A stretch of DNA of 15,103 nt from an uncultured Candidatus Melainabacteria bacterium (GCA_934717895.1 CAKUZO010000042.1:1-15103), one strand, 5' to 3'; counted from the stretch's first letter, positions 1 through 7,403 are shown. Program-made: numbers and translations. Notes: generated by a model not told the origin, from the sequence alone.

Positions 1-74
1 AAGAGACAGGATTTAAGTTCATAATTTAACTTTGGATCCCCTATTGCAGTTAATATATTTTTTATAAGTATCAC
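1..74 (-). CDS. 5' end of an unidentified gene beside the VirB4-like fragment (partial)
   Basis: An open frame runs from 74 down to the left edge without a stop, so only about 24 codons are visible. The GTG at 74-72 is the only conventional start I see; it overlaps an AGAGG purine run. The peptide reads V-I-L-I followed by KNILTAIGDPKLNYELK. In this sort of protein I would expect Met-Lys-Asn-Ile at the start, which would put initiation at the ATA at 65-63, nine bases after the AGAGG run. ATA is a rare start codon, so the start is uncertain. The ILTAIGDPxLNxEL pattern resembles the N-terminus of receiver-like or MinD/CpaE-like proteins that I recall near conjugation ATPases in Firmicutes; that is recollection plus inference. 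It begins 7 bases after the upstream stop, so the two genes look co-transcribed, and it shares the same very AT-rich composition. Confidence 0.45.
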   Translation of the reverse strand, partial: MILIKNILTAIGDPKLNYELKSCL

Positions 75-745
75 CTCTTTTTATTTTTTTGAAATTATAT
101 TTTTTTCAAATTCACTTGCTTCAATCTTTGTTAATAAATGGTCATCTCCTGCAAACATTAAGCATTCTCCCCTTTTTAATGATTTAATTTCAATTTTTTC
201 TTTTTCAGAAATGTTGGAATATTTTTCTAATATATTTATATTTTCTTCTTCCATTGAAAAAAAGTTTTTTATACTTGAATTATTTAAAATACTTTTTCCA
301 TAAATTCCATTTTCTAGACTAAACAAATCTGAAATATCTTGTGTTATAGCAACTGCACTACCTCCATATTTTCTAATGGTTTTAAAAATTTTATAAATAA
401 ATGATGCAACTTCCTTATTTGAAGTAACTCCTATTAACCTCCAAATTTCATCTAAATAAATTGCTTTTTTTACTTCTCTATCTTTTTTTATTTGATCCCA
501 AAAAACTTCAGTAAACAAAAAAATAGCATATTTTAGATTTTCTTCTCCCAATTCATAGACATCTGCTAGAATTAATTTATTATTAATTTCAATATTTGTA
601 TAATTATTAAAAAATTTTAAAGATCCTTTTACAAATGGTAATAATTTTATTTTCATTTTTCTTGTATTTTCACTATCTAATATATTATAAAAATCTTCTA
701 AAATAATATCACTTCCAGGGTTATTTAATTGAATTTGTTCAACTT
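1..745. other. Foreign-looking AT-rich segment with conjugation-gene content
   Basis: By hand count, 121-720 contains about 131 G or C in 600 bases (22%), while 781-1080 contains about 102 in 300 (34%), close to the rest of the window. The low-GC segment holds only the 3' half of a VirB4-type ATPase and the start of one further gene. Gene content and composition both change near 700-760, inside a single reading frame. I see no obvious direct repeat, integrase or tRNA at the boundary. The segment could be the remnant of an integrative conjugative element from a Firmicutes-like donor, or a mis-joined contig end. Confidence 0.6.
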
Positions 746-1115
746 TTTTAGGCTTTTTAAAATGCAAACGAACTTTTTCAAACTCACCATTATCCAAGAA
801 TAATCCGCCACAAGTATAACAAGTATCAATTTCTATACCAAAAACCTTTGTTTTTACCATATTATGGTTACATGCCGGACAAATTCTTGGCTTACTTTCA
901 TCAACAGGGATAAAATTTTTGCCTTCCAAAACTTTTTTGAGCTCAGAAATATCATCGTTATAACCGCTAAATTCTTGAATTTCCCTTGCATCAAAAAACA
1001 TTCCGCCACAACCGTTTTCACAAACGTCAATATTCAAACCTTTGTCAGCAATAAACACCTTTGTCATTAAAGTTCCGCATGCCGGACAATGAATTTCCTG
1101 TTGAGTATCTGCCAT
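81..1115 (-). CDS. Chimeric protein: double zf-TFIIB zinc ribbon fused to the C-terminal part of a VirB4-like ATPase
   Basis: 344 residues. The start is the ATG at 1115 behind a GGAG ribosome site. Residues 1-118 contain two zf-TFIIB-type zinc ribbons: C10-x2-C13 with C32 and C36, and C79-x2-C82 with C99-x2-C102. Each is followed by the typical GG-x-F/L-F-x-D stretch. Such proteins are usually short, stand-alone and of unknown function. From about residue 125-135 the protein instead matches the C-terminal half of VirB4/TraE-type type IV secretion ATPases. It has a hydrophobic strand ending in the Walker B acidic pair (YLDEIW, D222/E223), then the GGSAVAITQD strand (Q259), and a terminal LKRGECLMFAGDD segment. 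The Walker A region lies upstream in real VirB4 proteins and is absent, so the ATPase part cannot bind ATP in the normal way. Both halves are clear; whether the join is biological is not. The gene stands alone after a terminator. Confidence 0.75.
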   Translation of the reverse strand: MADTQQEIHCPACGTLMTKVFIADKGLNIDVCENGCGGMFFDAREIQEFSGYNDDISELKKVLEGKNFIPVDESKPRICPACNHNMVKTKVFGIEIDTCYTCGGLFLDNGEFEKVRLHFKKPKKVEQIQLNNPGSDIILEDFYNILDSENTRKMKIKLLPFVKGSLKFFNNYTNIEINNKLILADVYELGEENLKYAIFLFTEVFWDQIKKDREVKKAIYLDEIWRLIGVTSNKEVASFIYKIFKTIRKYGGSAVAITQDISDLFSLENGIYGKSILNNSSIKNFFSMEEENINILEKYSNISEKEKIEIKSLKRGECLMFAGDDHLLTKIEASEFEKNIISKK

Positions 1116-1158
1116 AATTTTCTCCTATCACTTTTTTATTAAACTATTTATACACTAA

Positions 1159-1185
1159 AAAAACCTCCTTTAAAAGGAGGTTTTT
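1159..1185 (-). terminator. Strong intrinsic terminator (palindromic, could act both ways)
   Basis: CCTCC at 1164-1168 pairs with GGAGG at 1176-1180. The stem extends inward by two and outward by five A-T pairs, around a loop of three bases. Read on the minus strand the hairpin ends in a run of seven T. It lies 23 bases after the stop of the M48-like gene, so its main job should be to end the glycosyltransferase/M48-like transcript and insulate the zinc-ribbon gene downstream. Confidence 0.88.
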
Positions 1186-1207
1186 ATAATTTTCAAAGAT
1201 TTTTAAC

Positions 1208-2044
1208 CTATTTTGTTTCAGCATTATCAGCTAAGTTTTTCAAAATAGTATAAGAAGCGTCCCAACCGTTCAATCCGCCTGTTGCTTTGTATTTAGCTAT
1301 TTGTCTAGCTCTTTCTTTTTTCAATTTTGCTTGTTCTTTTTGAAATTTTGCCAATTTAGCTTTGTTAGAATTTCTTTCATTTACTGTCGGTTGAACATAA
1401 GCTAAGAAGTTTTTATATTCTTTGCAATTATAACCAGCTTTAACCTTTGAAGGGTAGTTATATGAAAGGTAATCATAGATATACATTGTACGTCTGAAAT
1501 TATTTGGTTGGCTTTTCAAGATATCAAGAGAAGTTCCCGGTTGTTTGCCCAAAACAACAATCATTGCAAGTGGGTTATAACCGGCTTGAATCATCAAATC
1601 CACGCCTGTAATATCTGCATTCATTTTATCTTTTTCAGACATGTTGTTAAGAGTTAATTCATTTGCTAATAGAGCAGATTTTTCAAGACTTGTATCTGTA
1701 AAGTTTCCTGCAATAGCAGATGTTACATTTGATACAAACTTTTTCTTTGAAGCATTAGCGTTAATAACAACACCAATTTGTTGAGCAATAACGGCCGCTA
1801 CTTCATTGTCATTGCCTGCATAACCCAAATCTGTTTTAGGGATATAAAGTTCATTGTTAGAATTTGAAGTACTATTTGTAACATCAGTTTCTGTCACAAC
1901 AAATTTTGTAGTTGTAGGCAAATTATTTTTTGTCAAAACCTGTTTGCCAACTGTCGGAACTCTGTCAACAGCACTCCAAGTTGCTGCAAGTGATGGTGCT
2001 GCAAGAGTTGCTGCTAAAAACAATGATAAAATAATTTTTTTCAT
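1208..2044 (-). CDS. Exported M48-peptidase-like protein with a destroyed active site (pseudoprotease)
   Basis: 278 residues with a clear signal peptide (MKK, hydrophobic 4-17, cleavage near SLA-A at 18-21), so it is exported across the inner membrane. Residues 65-170 follow the M48 metalloprotease core. NDNEVAAVIAQQIGVVIN (78-95) sits where M48 enzymes have E-L-A-A-V-L-A-H-E-I-G-H. NADITGVDLMIQAGYNPLAM (142-161) matches the third-ligand region, normally E-A-D-x-x-G-V. Every catalytic residue is replaced: the zinc histidines are Q88 and V92, the catalytic Glu is Q89, and the third-ligand Glu is N142. The fold markers (Gly91, Asp144, Gly147, AGY-P) are kept. That pattern argues for a selected non-enzymatic protein rather than random decay, and the frame is intact. 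Residues 221-252 are Lys/Arg-rich and probably helical. ATAGGAG precedes the ATG. It lies 46 bases behind the glycosyltransferase gene, likely on the same transcript. The role is unknown; binding or scaffolding is my guess. Confidence 0.8.
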   Translation of the reverse strand: MKKIILSLFLAATLAAPSLAATWSAVDRVPTVGKQVLTKNNLPTTTKFVVTETDVTNSTSNSNNELYIPKTDLGYAGNDNEVAAVIAQQIGVVINANASKKKFVSNVTSAIAGNFTDTSLEKSALLANELTLNNMSEKDKMNADITGVDLMIQAGYNPLAMIVVLGKQPGTSLDILKSQPNNFRRTMYIYDYLSYNYPSKVKAGYNCKEYKNFLAYVQPTVNERNSNKAKLAKFQKEQAKLKKERARQIAKYKATGGLNGWDASYTILKNLADNAETK

Positions 2045-2090
2045 TTTTTACTCCTATCCTTATTCTTGTAGTATTTCTACCAATTACATT

Positions 2091-2777
2091 TTAATCCATA
2101 AATCTGAATTTAATCAAGGCTATAATCGCATGAATTCCGTCACGCCAAGTTATTTTTTTGCCTTCCGCAAACTCTCGTCCGTAGTATGAAACAGGAAGTT
2201 CATAGAGTCTTGCACCTCGTTTCAAAACTTTTGCCGTAATTTCAGGCTCAAAATCAAATCTGTCTGATTTAATCTCAATTCCTTTAATAAAATCAGCCTT
2301 AAATGCCTTGTAACAAGTTTCCATATCGGTCAAAGTTGAGCCGTACAGAATATTTGTCAAAAGTGACAAAAACTTGTTTCCGAGCAAATGGTGGAACATA
2401 AATGAGCGAGAAGGTTTTCCGCCAGAAAGTCTTGAACCGTAGCAAACATCAGCCTTACCGTCCAAAATCAATTTAACAAGCGGTTCGTAATCCACAGGAT
2501 CATATTCCAAATCAGCGTCCTGAATTACGATAATGTCGCCGGTTGCTTCTTTAAAACCTGTTCTTAATGCGGCTCCTTTGCCTTGATTGTACTCGTGGTA
2601 CAAAACTTTATACGGATATTTTGAGTACAAATCTTTTGTACCATCAGTTGAATAGTCATCAATTAGGATTATCTCTTTTTCCAGTCCGCAAAAGTTTGCA
2701 TTTTCAACCTTTTCAAGAATTTTGTCTAATGTGTTTACTTCATTGTAAACAGGGATTAATATCGTAATTTTATTCAT
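2091..2777 (-). CDS. Family 2 glycosyltransferase (dolichyl/polyprenyl-phosphate sugar synthase type)
   Basis: 228 residues, GT-A fold. It shows the GT2 signatures in order: ILIPVYNE (6-13), LIDDYSTDGT (38-47), NQGKGAALRTGF (64-75) and the metal/nucleotide-binding D87-A-D89 in QDADLEYDP. The acceptor-side region DMETCYKAF (151-159) and FDFEPEITAK (174-183) are also present. The overall pattern matches enzymes that move a sugar from a nucleotide donor onto a polyprenyl phosphate carrier at the cytoplasmic membrane face. There are no C-terminal membrane helices, so it is the short soluble or peripheral form. The actual sugar and acceptor cannot be read from sequence. A GGAG site lies 11 bases before the ATG, and a good promoter lies at 2823-2851. 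It is the first gene of a probable two-gene unit with the M48-like protein. Confidence 0.9.
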   Translation of the reverse strand: MNKITILIPVYNEVNTLDKILEKVENANFCGLEKEIILIDDYSTDGTKDLYSKYPYKVLYHEYNQGKGAALRTGFKEATGDIIVIQDADLEYDPVDYEPLVKLILDGKADVCYGSRLSGGKPSRSFMFHHLLGNKFLSLLTNILYGSTLTDMETCYKAFKADFIKGIEIKSDRFDFEPEITAKVLKRGARLYELPVSYYGREFAEGKKITWRDGIHAIIALIKFRFMD

Positions 2778-2822
2778 TTATATATAAGCTCCGTAAAAAA
2801 CATTTGTAATATTCTGAAAAAT

Positions 2823-2851
2823 ATTGTACAATAAAAACATACAGTTGTAAA
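2823..2851 (-). promoter_or_regulatory. Candidate sigma-70-type promoter for the glycosyltransferase gene
   Basis: On the minus strand TTTACA (2851-2846) is followed after 17 bases by TACAAT (2828-2823), each one mismatch from consensus. It interlocks with the plus-strand promoter at 2824-2853: its -10 overlaps the other promoter's -35, and its -35 overlaps the other's -10. Confidence 0.55.
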
Positions 2852-2853
2852 AT
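2824..2853 (+). promoter_or_regulatory. Candidate sigma-70-type promoter for the TPR-GAF-HD-GYP operon
   Basis: TTGTAC (2824-2829) and TAAAAT (2848-2853) are separated by 18 bases. Transcription would begin near 2860, just before the AAAGGG ribosome site (2861-2866) and the ATG at 2873, giving a short 13-base leader. It overlaps the divergent promoter almost base for base. Confidence 0.5.
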
Positions 2854-2872
2854 ATATATTAAAGGGTTAAAA

Positions 2873-4582
2873 ATGATTAAGTGTGATACGGAGATAATAA
2901 AAAAAGGCTTGTCGCAACTTGAAGACAAGAATTACAATAGCGCAATAGAAACATTCAAAGAGGCGAGAAATCTATACACTGACTCTCCTGAAATGCTTTC
3001 AATAAGTTTAAGTTTTCTTGGAATGTCACAATATCTTGCAGATAAAAACACTTATAGAGATGTCTTAAAAACCCTTAATGAAGCTCGTTATATGGCAGAT
3101 TTTGCCAAAAGTGCAACTGCCCAAATAGCAAATGAATACGCCAAAGGAACAATTGATTTTGGAGAAAATTCAAAAGATACAGCAATGATGTATTTTGAAA
3201 ATGCCAAAAACCTTTCAATGACGGCAGGCGACGAACTTTCAATTGTCGGATATGTTTTGACACGAATTAAGCAACTCAGAGCAGGACTTGACTTTTCGTT
3301 ACCTATAAAGAGCGATCCGCTTGTTTCGCTTGTAAAAATCGGGCGTTCAATCACGGCCGTTACTGATATTGATATACTTTTAAAAGTTATTGCGGAAGAA
3401 ACAAAAATCGCTATTCAAGCCGACAGATGTACCGTTTTTATGTTAGATAAGGACAAAAACGAATTATGGAGTAAGGTTGCACTCGGTATGGACAGCCAAG
3501 AAATTCGTTTTCCGGCAGATAAAGGGCTTGCTGGTTATGTTGTAAAAACAGGGGAGCCTTTAAATATTCCGGACGCCTACAACGATCCTCGTTTTAACCC
3601 TGATATCGACAAAGAAACAGGCTACCACACAAAAACGATTTTGTGTATGCCGATTAAAAACAATAATCAGGAAATTATCGGTGCATTTCAGGTTTTGAAT
3701 AAACTGGGCGGTGTGTTTACGAAAGGGGACGAAGATTTGCTTGTTGCAATCGGAGGAAGTGCCTCTATCGCACTTGAAAACGCACAGTTATTCGAACAGC
3801 AAAAGGAACTTTACAAAGAGCAAAAAGTTTTATTTGAAAGCTTTATCGACACGCTTGCAACCTCAATTGATGCCCGTGACAAGATTACAGCAGGTCATTC
3901 AAGCCGAGTAAAACTTTATTCTATGCTACTTGTTGATGCATTAGATTGCGACGAAAAATTTAAAGAAATTGTAGAAAAAGCAGCAATTTTGCACGATATC
4001 GGCAAAATCGGTATCAGAGATTCCGTTCTTCAAAAAGAGGGTAAATTGACTGACGAAGAGTATAAGCATATTCAAGAACACGTAAGAATTACACACGATA
4101 TTTTGGAGAAAATTCACACGTCAGATGATTTTAAACAGATTACGGAAATCGCTTGTTCACACCACGAAAAATTCGACGGTTCAGGCTATTACAGACATTT
4201 GAGCGGCGAAAATATCCCTTTTGGCGGACGAATTCTTGCAGTTGCCGATGTTTTTGATGCGATAACTTCAAAACGTCACTATCGTGATAAAATGCCTATC
4301 CAAAACGTTATTGATATTCTAATTTCAGGAAAAGACAAACACTTTGACGGAAAACTTGTAGATATGTTCTTAAAAATTCCGACAGACAAGATTATTAAAG
4401 TATTTTTGACAGAAAATCATAACAGTTTTAAAGATGAAGATAAGGAACTGTTGAGCAAATATAATTTGTTTGACATTCACGAATTTATAGTTAATGATAA
4501 TGCTACTGAAGAACAAAAACATATTGTAGACTTGTTTAATTTCTATTATTCTGGGAATGTAGATAAGAAAGAAGGTTGTTAG
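2873..4582 (+). CDS. TPR-like / GAF / HD-GYP sensor, probable cyclic-di-GMP phosphodiesterase
   Basis: 569 residues, no signal peptide or membrane helix, so cytoplasmic. Residues 1-135 are helical TPR-like repeats (pattern L-x3-N-Y-x2-A-I-E-x-F near 16-28). A GAF domain covers about 165-305, ending in the QVLNK strand typical of ligand-binding GAF domains. A linker helix at 303-325 leads to an HD-GYP domain at about 330-505. The metal-site residues are all present: H342 (GHSSRV), H374-D375 (ILHDIGKIGI), H403, H430-H431 and D459 (VADVFDAIT). The signature reads HHEKFDGSGYY, so the last residue of GYP is Tyr, which does not touch the metals. The protein should hydrolyse cyclic-di-GMP to pGpG or GMP in response to a GAF ligand; the ligand is unknown. 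It is the first gene of a four-gene unit. AAAGGG precedes the ATG. Confidence 0.9.
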   Translation: MIKCDTEIIKKGLSQLEDKNYNSAIETFKEARNLYTDSPEMLSISLSFLGMSQYLADKNTYRDVLKTLNEARYMADFAKSATAQIANEYAKGTIDFGENSKDTAMMYFENAKNLSMTAGDELSIVGYVLTRIKQLRAGLDFSLPIKSDPLVSLVKIGRSITAVTDIDILLKVIAEETKIAIQADRCTVFMLDKDKNELWSKVALGMDSQEIRFPADKGLAGYVVKTGEPLNIPDAYNDPRFNPDIDKETGYHTKTILCMPIKNNNQEIIGAFQVLNKLGGVFTKGDEDLLVAIGGSASIALENAQLFEQQKELYKEQKVLFESFIDTLATSIDARDKITAGHSSRVKLYSMLLVDALDCDEKFKEIVEKAAILHDIGKIGIRDSVLQKEGKLTDEEYKHIQEHVRITHDILEKIHTSDDFKQITEIACSHHEKFDGSGYYRHLSGENIPFGGRILAVADVFDAITSKRHYRDKMPIQNVIDILISGKDKHFDGKLVDMFLKIPTDKIIKVFLTENHNSFKDEDKELLSKYNLFDIHEFIVNDNATEEQKHIVDLFNFYYSGNVDKKEGC

Positions 4583-4585
4583 ATT

Positions 4586-6121
4586 TTGCAAAAATTGTTA
4601 TTCACTATTCTAATATCAACACTTGTGACGGCGCCGGTTTTAGCAGAAGGCTTTGACACAATTCAACCTGCAAACCCTCTATCCACAGATCCTTTGCCTG
4701 TAAATACAATTGCAATTCCATTAAAAAAAGCGACTTTAACACATAATAGCCTACATAATCAATATGTAATCGCATTTAACAGATTTATGCAAAGTAACGT
4801 AAAATCAGCATATATGGATTTTAAAGTTCTTATCGAAACGATGGACGAAAACGATTATGCCTATATGCAAATGGCAGAGAATATGGCTGATATCGGCTTT
4901 TTTGACCTATCCGATTTAGCCGCTTCTAAAATCGAAGATAGAGCACTTTCCGATTTTCTTTTAGGCGATATAAAACTTTATTATGCACCGTCAAAAAAAC
5001 TTAAACCTGATGATGAGATTTATTTGGGCGAAGTTTTTTCAAACATAATTTACAACGATCAAAGCAGAGAAGCTACATCTGAACTTGTTAAAAACACTGA
5101 TCTTATGACAAATTCTGATTACGCAAACTTTCTTGTCGCATTAGGTTATTTAAAATCAAACGATTTTGTAGAAGCAAACTCATACATTGACGCTGCGATA
5201 AAGATGAATTCGCAAAATTTGAATTACAAAAAACTTAAAGCAGAGATTTTGTCACAAAGTAAACACCCGAAAGATGCACTTAAAATGCTCGCTTCTATCA
5301 AAGCTCAAAAACTTTACACAGCGGATTTTTCAAGAAAAATAAATTCGCTTGAACAATATGTTTTGTACAAATCCGAAAAAAATTATTCGGACAAAATGTA
5401 CCACTTGGGCTACTATTATTATTATGAAAACGAGAATGCAAAAGCATTAAGAACACTTCAAAGCTCAATTACAACAAAGAAAAAACACAATAAAGATGTC
5501 TATGCGATATTGTCACGAGTTTACTTTGACATGCAAGAATTTGAAAAAGCACAAGATATCGCGACAAAAGCATACAAAATTGATAGCGGAGATATGACAA
5601 CCCTGCTTGTTTTGGGGGATCTGAGTTATAGAACAGGCGATTACAAGACCGCACTAAAATATTACAAAGACGCCGAAAGCCATAATAAAACAGCAACTTC
5701 AATCTGCTCTGTCAAAGTTGCGCAAACTTATGAAATGTTAGGCAAAGAAAAACGAGCTGTTGATATTTATGAAAAAGTTTTAAAAACATATTCAGATAGC
5801 TGGGTTGCATACTACAAAATTGCACTTAAAGACAAATCAAAAGAACTTGCTTATCTAAAAAAAGCAATTGCAATCAACGCAAATTTTAAAGACGCTTGGC
5901 TTGATTTAGGGCGTTTAGAAATTGAACGTGGAAACTTTTTTGAAGCAAGAAAATATTTAGGCGTTGCAAATTATATTGACGAAAATGATTTTAGATATTA
6001 TTATTATCAAGGACTGATTGCAAAAAATCAGGGGTTAAAACAAGATGCCGAAAAATATTTCAAAAAATCGTTGCTTTTAAAACCTGATTACGCACCTGCA
6101 AAAGAGGAATTAAGTATATGA
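4586..6121 (+). CDS. Exported TPR-repeat protein
   Basis: 511 residues from a TTG start at 4586, chosen because it gives a complete signal peptide (MQK, hydrophobic core to 18, cleavage near VLA-E at 18-21) and sits 10 bases after AGAAGG (4570-4575). The protein should act in the periplasm or outside. Residues 55-260 are helical and repeat-like but degenerate. From about 269 to 503 there are roughly six or seven tetratricopeptide repeats; the clearest are near 337-369 (LGDLSYRTGDYKTALKYY) and 470-503 (YYYQGLIAKNQGLKQDAEKY). No catalytic motif is visible; TPR arrays usually bind partner proteins. It begins 3 bases after the HD-GYP gene and overlaps the response regulator by 4 bases, so the three should be co-translated or at least co-transcribed. 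The partner is unknown. Confidence 0.85.
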   Translation: MQKLLFTILISTLVTAPVLAEGFDTIQPANPLSTDPLPVNTIAIPLKKATLTHNSLHNQYVIAFNRFMQSNVKSAYMDFKVLIETMDENDYAYMQMAENMADIGFFDLSDLAASKIEDRALSDFLLGDIKLYYAPSKKLKPDDEIYLGEVFSNIIYNDQSREATSELVKNTDLMTNSDYANFLVALGYLKSNDFVEANSYIDAAIKMNSQNLNYKKLKAEILSQSKHPKDALKMLASIKAQKLYTADFSRKINSLEQYVLYKSEKNYSDKMYHLGYYYYYENENAKALRTLQSSITTKKKHNKDVYAILSRVYFDMQEFEKAQDIATKAYKIDSGDMTTLLVLGDLSYRTGDYKTALKYYKDAESHNKTATSICSVKVAQTYEMLGKEKRAVDIYEKVLKTYSDSWVAYYKIALKDKSKELAYLKKAIAINANFKDAWLDLGRLEIERGNFFEARKYLGVANYIDENDFRYYYYQGLIAKNQGLKQDAEKYFKKSLLLKPDYAPAKEELSI

Positions 6122-6765
6122 AATACAACATTTTAATAGTAGAAGACCACGAACTCACACGTTTTGGATTGAAAACCACCTTCGAAAACGTAGATTTTGT
6201 AGAAAATATATATGAGGCAGACTCAGCTGAAACAGCAATTCAAATTTTTAATAAAGAGAAAATCGACATTGTTATTATGGATTTGGGATTGCCGAATATG
6301 AACGGAATTGAAGCTACAAAACAAATTCGTTCTTCCGATAAAGACGTAAAAATTATTATCTTAACTTCTCACAACGACGAAAAAGAGGTTCTAAACAGCC
6401 TTAAAGCAGGTGCTAACGCATATTGTTCAAAAGAGATAAACCCTCAAAGATTAGTAGAAGTTGTAAATTCAGTCGCTGACGGTGCAGCTTGGTTTGACCC
6501 GAGTATCGCGCACATTGTCCTAAAAGCCAGTGCAAATTCGCCGTCTTTTGAAACAAACGACAACAGAAAAGATTACGATTTGACCACTCGTGAAGCTCAA
6601 ATTTTGAAACTTATGACAGAGGGATACAGCAACATGGAAATCGCGCAAATTCTTGTCATAAGCATTAATACAACCAAAGCACACGTTGCAAATATTTTGC
6701 AAAAGTTGGAAGTTGATGACAGGCTTCAAGCAGCATTAAAAGCACTTAAAAATAAAATTGTATAA
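6118..6765 (+). CDS. NarL/FixJ-family response regulator (REC + LuxR-type HTH)
   Basis: 215 residues. The receiver domain (1-125) has the acidic pair E9-D10, phosphoacceptor D55 in VIMDLGLPNMNG, T83 and K105. The DNA-binding domain (about 154-212) is a LuxR/GerE-type helix-turn-helix: LTTREAQILKLMTEGYSNME, then IA, then the recognition part INTTKAHVANILQKLEV. It should be a phosphorylation-controlled transcription factor. The ATG lies inside the ATGA overlap with the TPR gene's stop. No histidine kinase is encoded in the window, so it is an orphan here; its kinase must be elsewhere, or the neighbouring TPR and HD-GYP proteins may supply the input. The target genes are unknown. Confidence 0.95.
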   Translation: MKYNILIVEDHELTRFGLKTTFENVDFVENIYEADSAETAIQIFNKEKIDIVIMDLGLPNMNGIEATKQIRSSDKDVKIIILTSHNDEKEVLNSLKAGANAYCSKEINPQRLVEVVNSVADGAAWFDPSIAHIVLKASANSPSFETNDNRKDYDLTTREAQILKLMTEGYSNMEIAQILVISINTTKAHVANILQKLEVDDRLQAALKALKNKIV

Positions 6766-6786
6766 ATAGCAAGGAGAATTAAATAG

Positions 6787-7317
6787 ATGATAGATTACAC
6801 GAAAGAAGAATTAATTGAATTATTGAAAAAAAATCCAATAAAATTTAACGAATGGAAAGCCGAACAAGAGGAAGTTGATTTATCAGAAGTTGACTTTTCA
6901 GGAATTAATTTATCAGAAGTCGATTTTACAGACGCTGACATAAATTCCAGCTCTTTTGCAGATTGCAGTCTATCATTCGTAAACTTTACAAATACAGATT
7001 TGACATCAGTAGATTTCACAAGAGCACGAGTTTTGGAATGCGATTTTACAGACGCCTTACTTACAGGTGCAGATTGCAGTTACGCTGAAATGACATATTG
7101 CAATTTTTCAGACTCAGATATGGCAGGTTGTATTTTGTCAGAAACTAATTTGAGCAATTCAGATTTAACAGCAGCCGTAAACCTAAATGCAGCTCGCTAT
7201 GATGAAGACACTGTTTGGCCGGAAGACGACATGCTTCCGGAAGACTTTGACGGAATGGGACATAAAGACTTGTCAGCACTTCAAGACGAAGAAGATGAAA
7301 CATCTTCTGATTGGTAA
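6787..7317 (+). CDS. Pentapeptide-repeat protein
   Basis: 176 residues. The N-terminus (1-28, ending in FNEWKAEQEE) resembles the short helical cap seen before pentapeptide arrays. Residues 30-130 form about 20 consecutive five-residue repeats of the A/V-D-F/L-S/T-x type (VDLSE, VDFSG, INLSE, VDFTD, and so on). These fold into a right-handed quadrilateral beta-helix. The tail begins YDEDTVWPEDD, a variant of the Y-D-x-x-T-x-W/F-P-E motif that often follows such arrays, and ends in a very acidic, Ser-rich stretch. Overall charge is strongly negative, which suggests a protein-binding or DNA-mimic role; that is inference only, and the gyrase-protection function of some family members is not shown here. 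No signal peptide. AGGAG precedes the ATG. The gap to the regulator gene is 21 bases, so it is likely the last operon gene. Confidence 0.9.
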   Translation: MIDYTKEELIELLKKNPIKFNEWKAEQEEVDLSEVDFSGINLSEVDFTDADINSSSFADCSLSFVNFTNTDLTSVDFTRARVLECDFTDALLTGADCSYAEMTYCNFSDSDMAGCILSETNLSNSDLTAAVNLNAARYDEDTVWPEDDMLPEDFDGMGHKDLSALQDEEDETSSDW

Positions 7318-7361
7318 TATTTGGCATCTATAATGCATTTAATATTCATAAAAATTATTAC

Positions 7362-7399
7362 AAAAAATCCTGCATTAAATTTTTAATGCAGGATTTTTT
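7362..7399. terminator. Bidirectional intrinsic terminator between convergent genes
   Basis: TCCTGCATTAA (7368-7378) pairs with TTAATGCAGGA (7383-7393) around a four-base loop. Six A before and six T after give a U-tract in both directions. It sits between the pentapeptide gene (ends 7317, plus) and the GH13 gene (ends 7404, minus), so it can terminate both transcripts. Confidence 0.92.
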
Positions 7400-7403
7400 A
7401 TTA

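Noticed and set aside
1854..2189. Plus-strand open frame across the M48-like gene and the glycosyltransferase end
   Set aside because: It is antisense to two clearly coding genes, with no ribosome site or recognisable protein.
4370..4591. Minus-strand open frame over the HD-GYP gene 3' end
   Set aside because: Hydrophobic-looking only because it is the complement of Lys/Glu-rich coding DNA; no start signal.
4586..4600. A later start for the exported TPR protein
   Set aside because: The next in-frame starts would cut away the signal peptide; the TTG at 4586 has a well-placed AGAAGG site.
6877..7180. The repeated short units here as a DNA repeat or CRISPR-like array
   Set aside because: The periodicity is 15 bases and in frame, explained by pentapeptide codons; there are no spacers or identical repeats.
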